Of a stretch of 23,839 bases of DNA, positions 23,759 to 23,839 are shown in pieces. How positions within the stretch are numbered: the stretch's first letter is position 1; each line of letters begins with the position of its first letter. A model generated the notes under the pieces. It was not told the origin of the DNA. It saw only the letters and a list, made by a program, of their open reading frames with translations, and searched no databases. Source of the DNA: Lachnospiraceae bacterium (GTDB lineage: Bacteria > Bacillota > Clostridia > Lachnospirales > Lachnospiraceae); assembly GCA_014804285.1 (NCBI GenBank), contig JAAVAA010000096.1, positions 1 to 23,839 of the forward strand, read 5' to 3'. A program made the translations under genes and the position numbers.

Positions 23759-23810
23759 TCCACACCTTGGCTATTTGCTACAGCGTAGACTATTTGACCT
23801 TAGCGGAGTT
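23738..23810. repeat. Imperfect inverted repeat at the right edge
   Basis: AACTCCACTA (23738-23747) pairs with TAGCGGAGTT (23801-23810) with one mismatch, and TAGTC/GACTA can extend the stem after a bulge. The arrangement of a folded palindrome just after a stop codon recalls integron attC sites or a decayed terminator, but the canonical attC core sequences are not evident. No intact gene is seen from 23697 to the end. Confidence 0.3.
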
Positions 23811-23839
23811 CCCAGTTAGGATTTGCGTTATTCGATAAC

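Noticed and set aside
23738..23810. Integron attC site or tRNA
   Set aside because: A folded palindrome is present, but canonical attC core sites and tRNA features (T-loop GTTCGA, CCA end) are missing, so neither is called.

Overview
The window looks like a chromosomal piece from a gut-type Clostridia bacterium, most likely Lachnospiraceae. The evidence is Gram-positive style Shine-Dalgarno sites (GGAGG) before nearly every gene, moderate GC, and a gene set typical of that group: an L-fucose-isomerase-like protein with a DUF4867-like protein and xylulokinase, a GH67/GH3/GH43 set, and a YtrA-type GntR/ABC operon. No rRNA, tRNA, CRISPR array or intact mobile element is visible.

The dominant theme is intracellular breakdown of glucuronoxylan-derived oligosaccharides. 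A GH67 alpha-glucuronidase (18107-20098) and a GH3 beta-xylosidase-like enzyme (20178-22334) are encoded together, and a GH43 beta-xylosidase/arabinofuranosidase lies at 3907-5562. None has a visible signal peptide. The released (methyl)glucuronic acid would feed uxaC, uxuB and uxuA (7278-11380, transcribed uxuA-uxuB-uxaC), ending at 2-keto-3-deoxygluconate. The released pentose would feed the operon at 180-3802: xylulokinase, a DUF4867-like cupin protein and a FucI-like sugar isomerase. No classical xylose isomerase, sugar transporter, KDG kinase or KDPG aldolase is in the window. Two AraC-type regulators (11592-12473 and 22715-23593) are each divergent from a catabolic operon and are the obvious candidate activators; their two intergenic regions share an 11-bp motif.

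Between the sugar modules sit unrelated genes: a MazG-like pyrophosphohydrolase (5661-5990), an uncharacterised two-TM membrane protein (6103-7191), a methionine-type ABC importer metN-metI without metQ (12509-14189), a carbamate-kinase-like protein with altered motifs (14481-15416), a GntR-ATPase-permease operon with a near-ideal autoregulatory operator (15544-17486), and a divergent signal peptidase II (17483-17944).

The two ends of the window are anomalous. Bases 2-115 and 23583-23696 are perfect inverted copies of each other. Each carries the last 35 codons of an otherwise absent protein, and a third diverged partial copy follows at 23687-23758. The second AraC gene ends inside the right-hand repeat. 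Either the locus is bounded by a repeated foreign element, or the ends are assembly or amplification chimeras; the sequence alone cannot decide.
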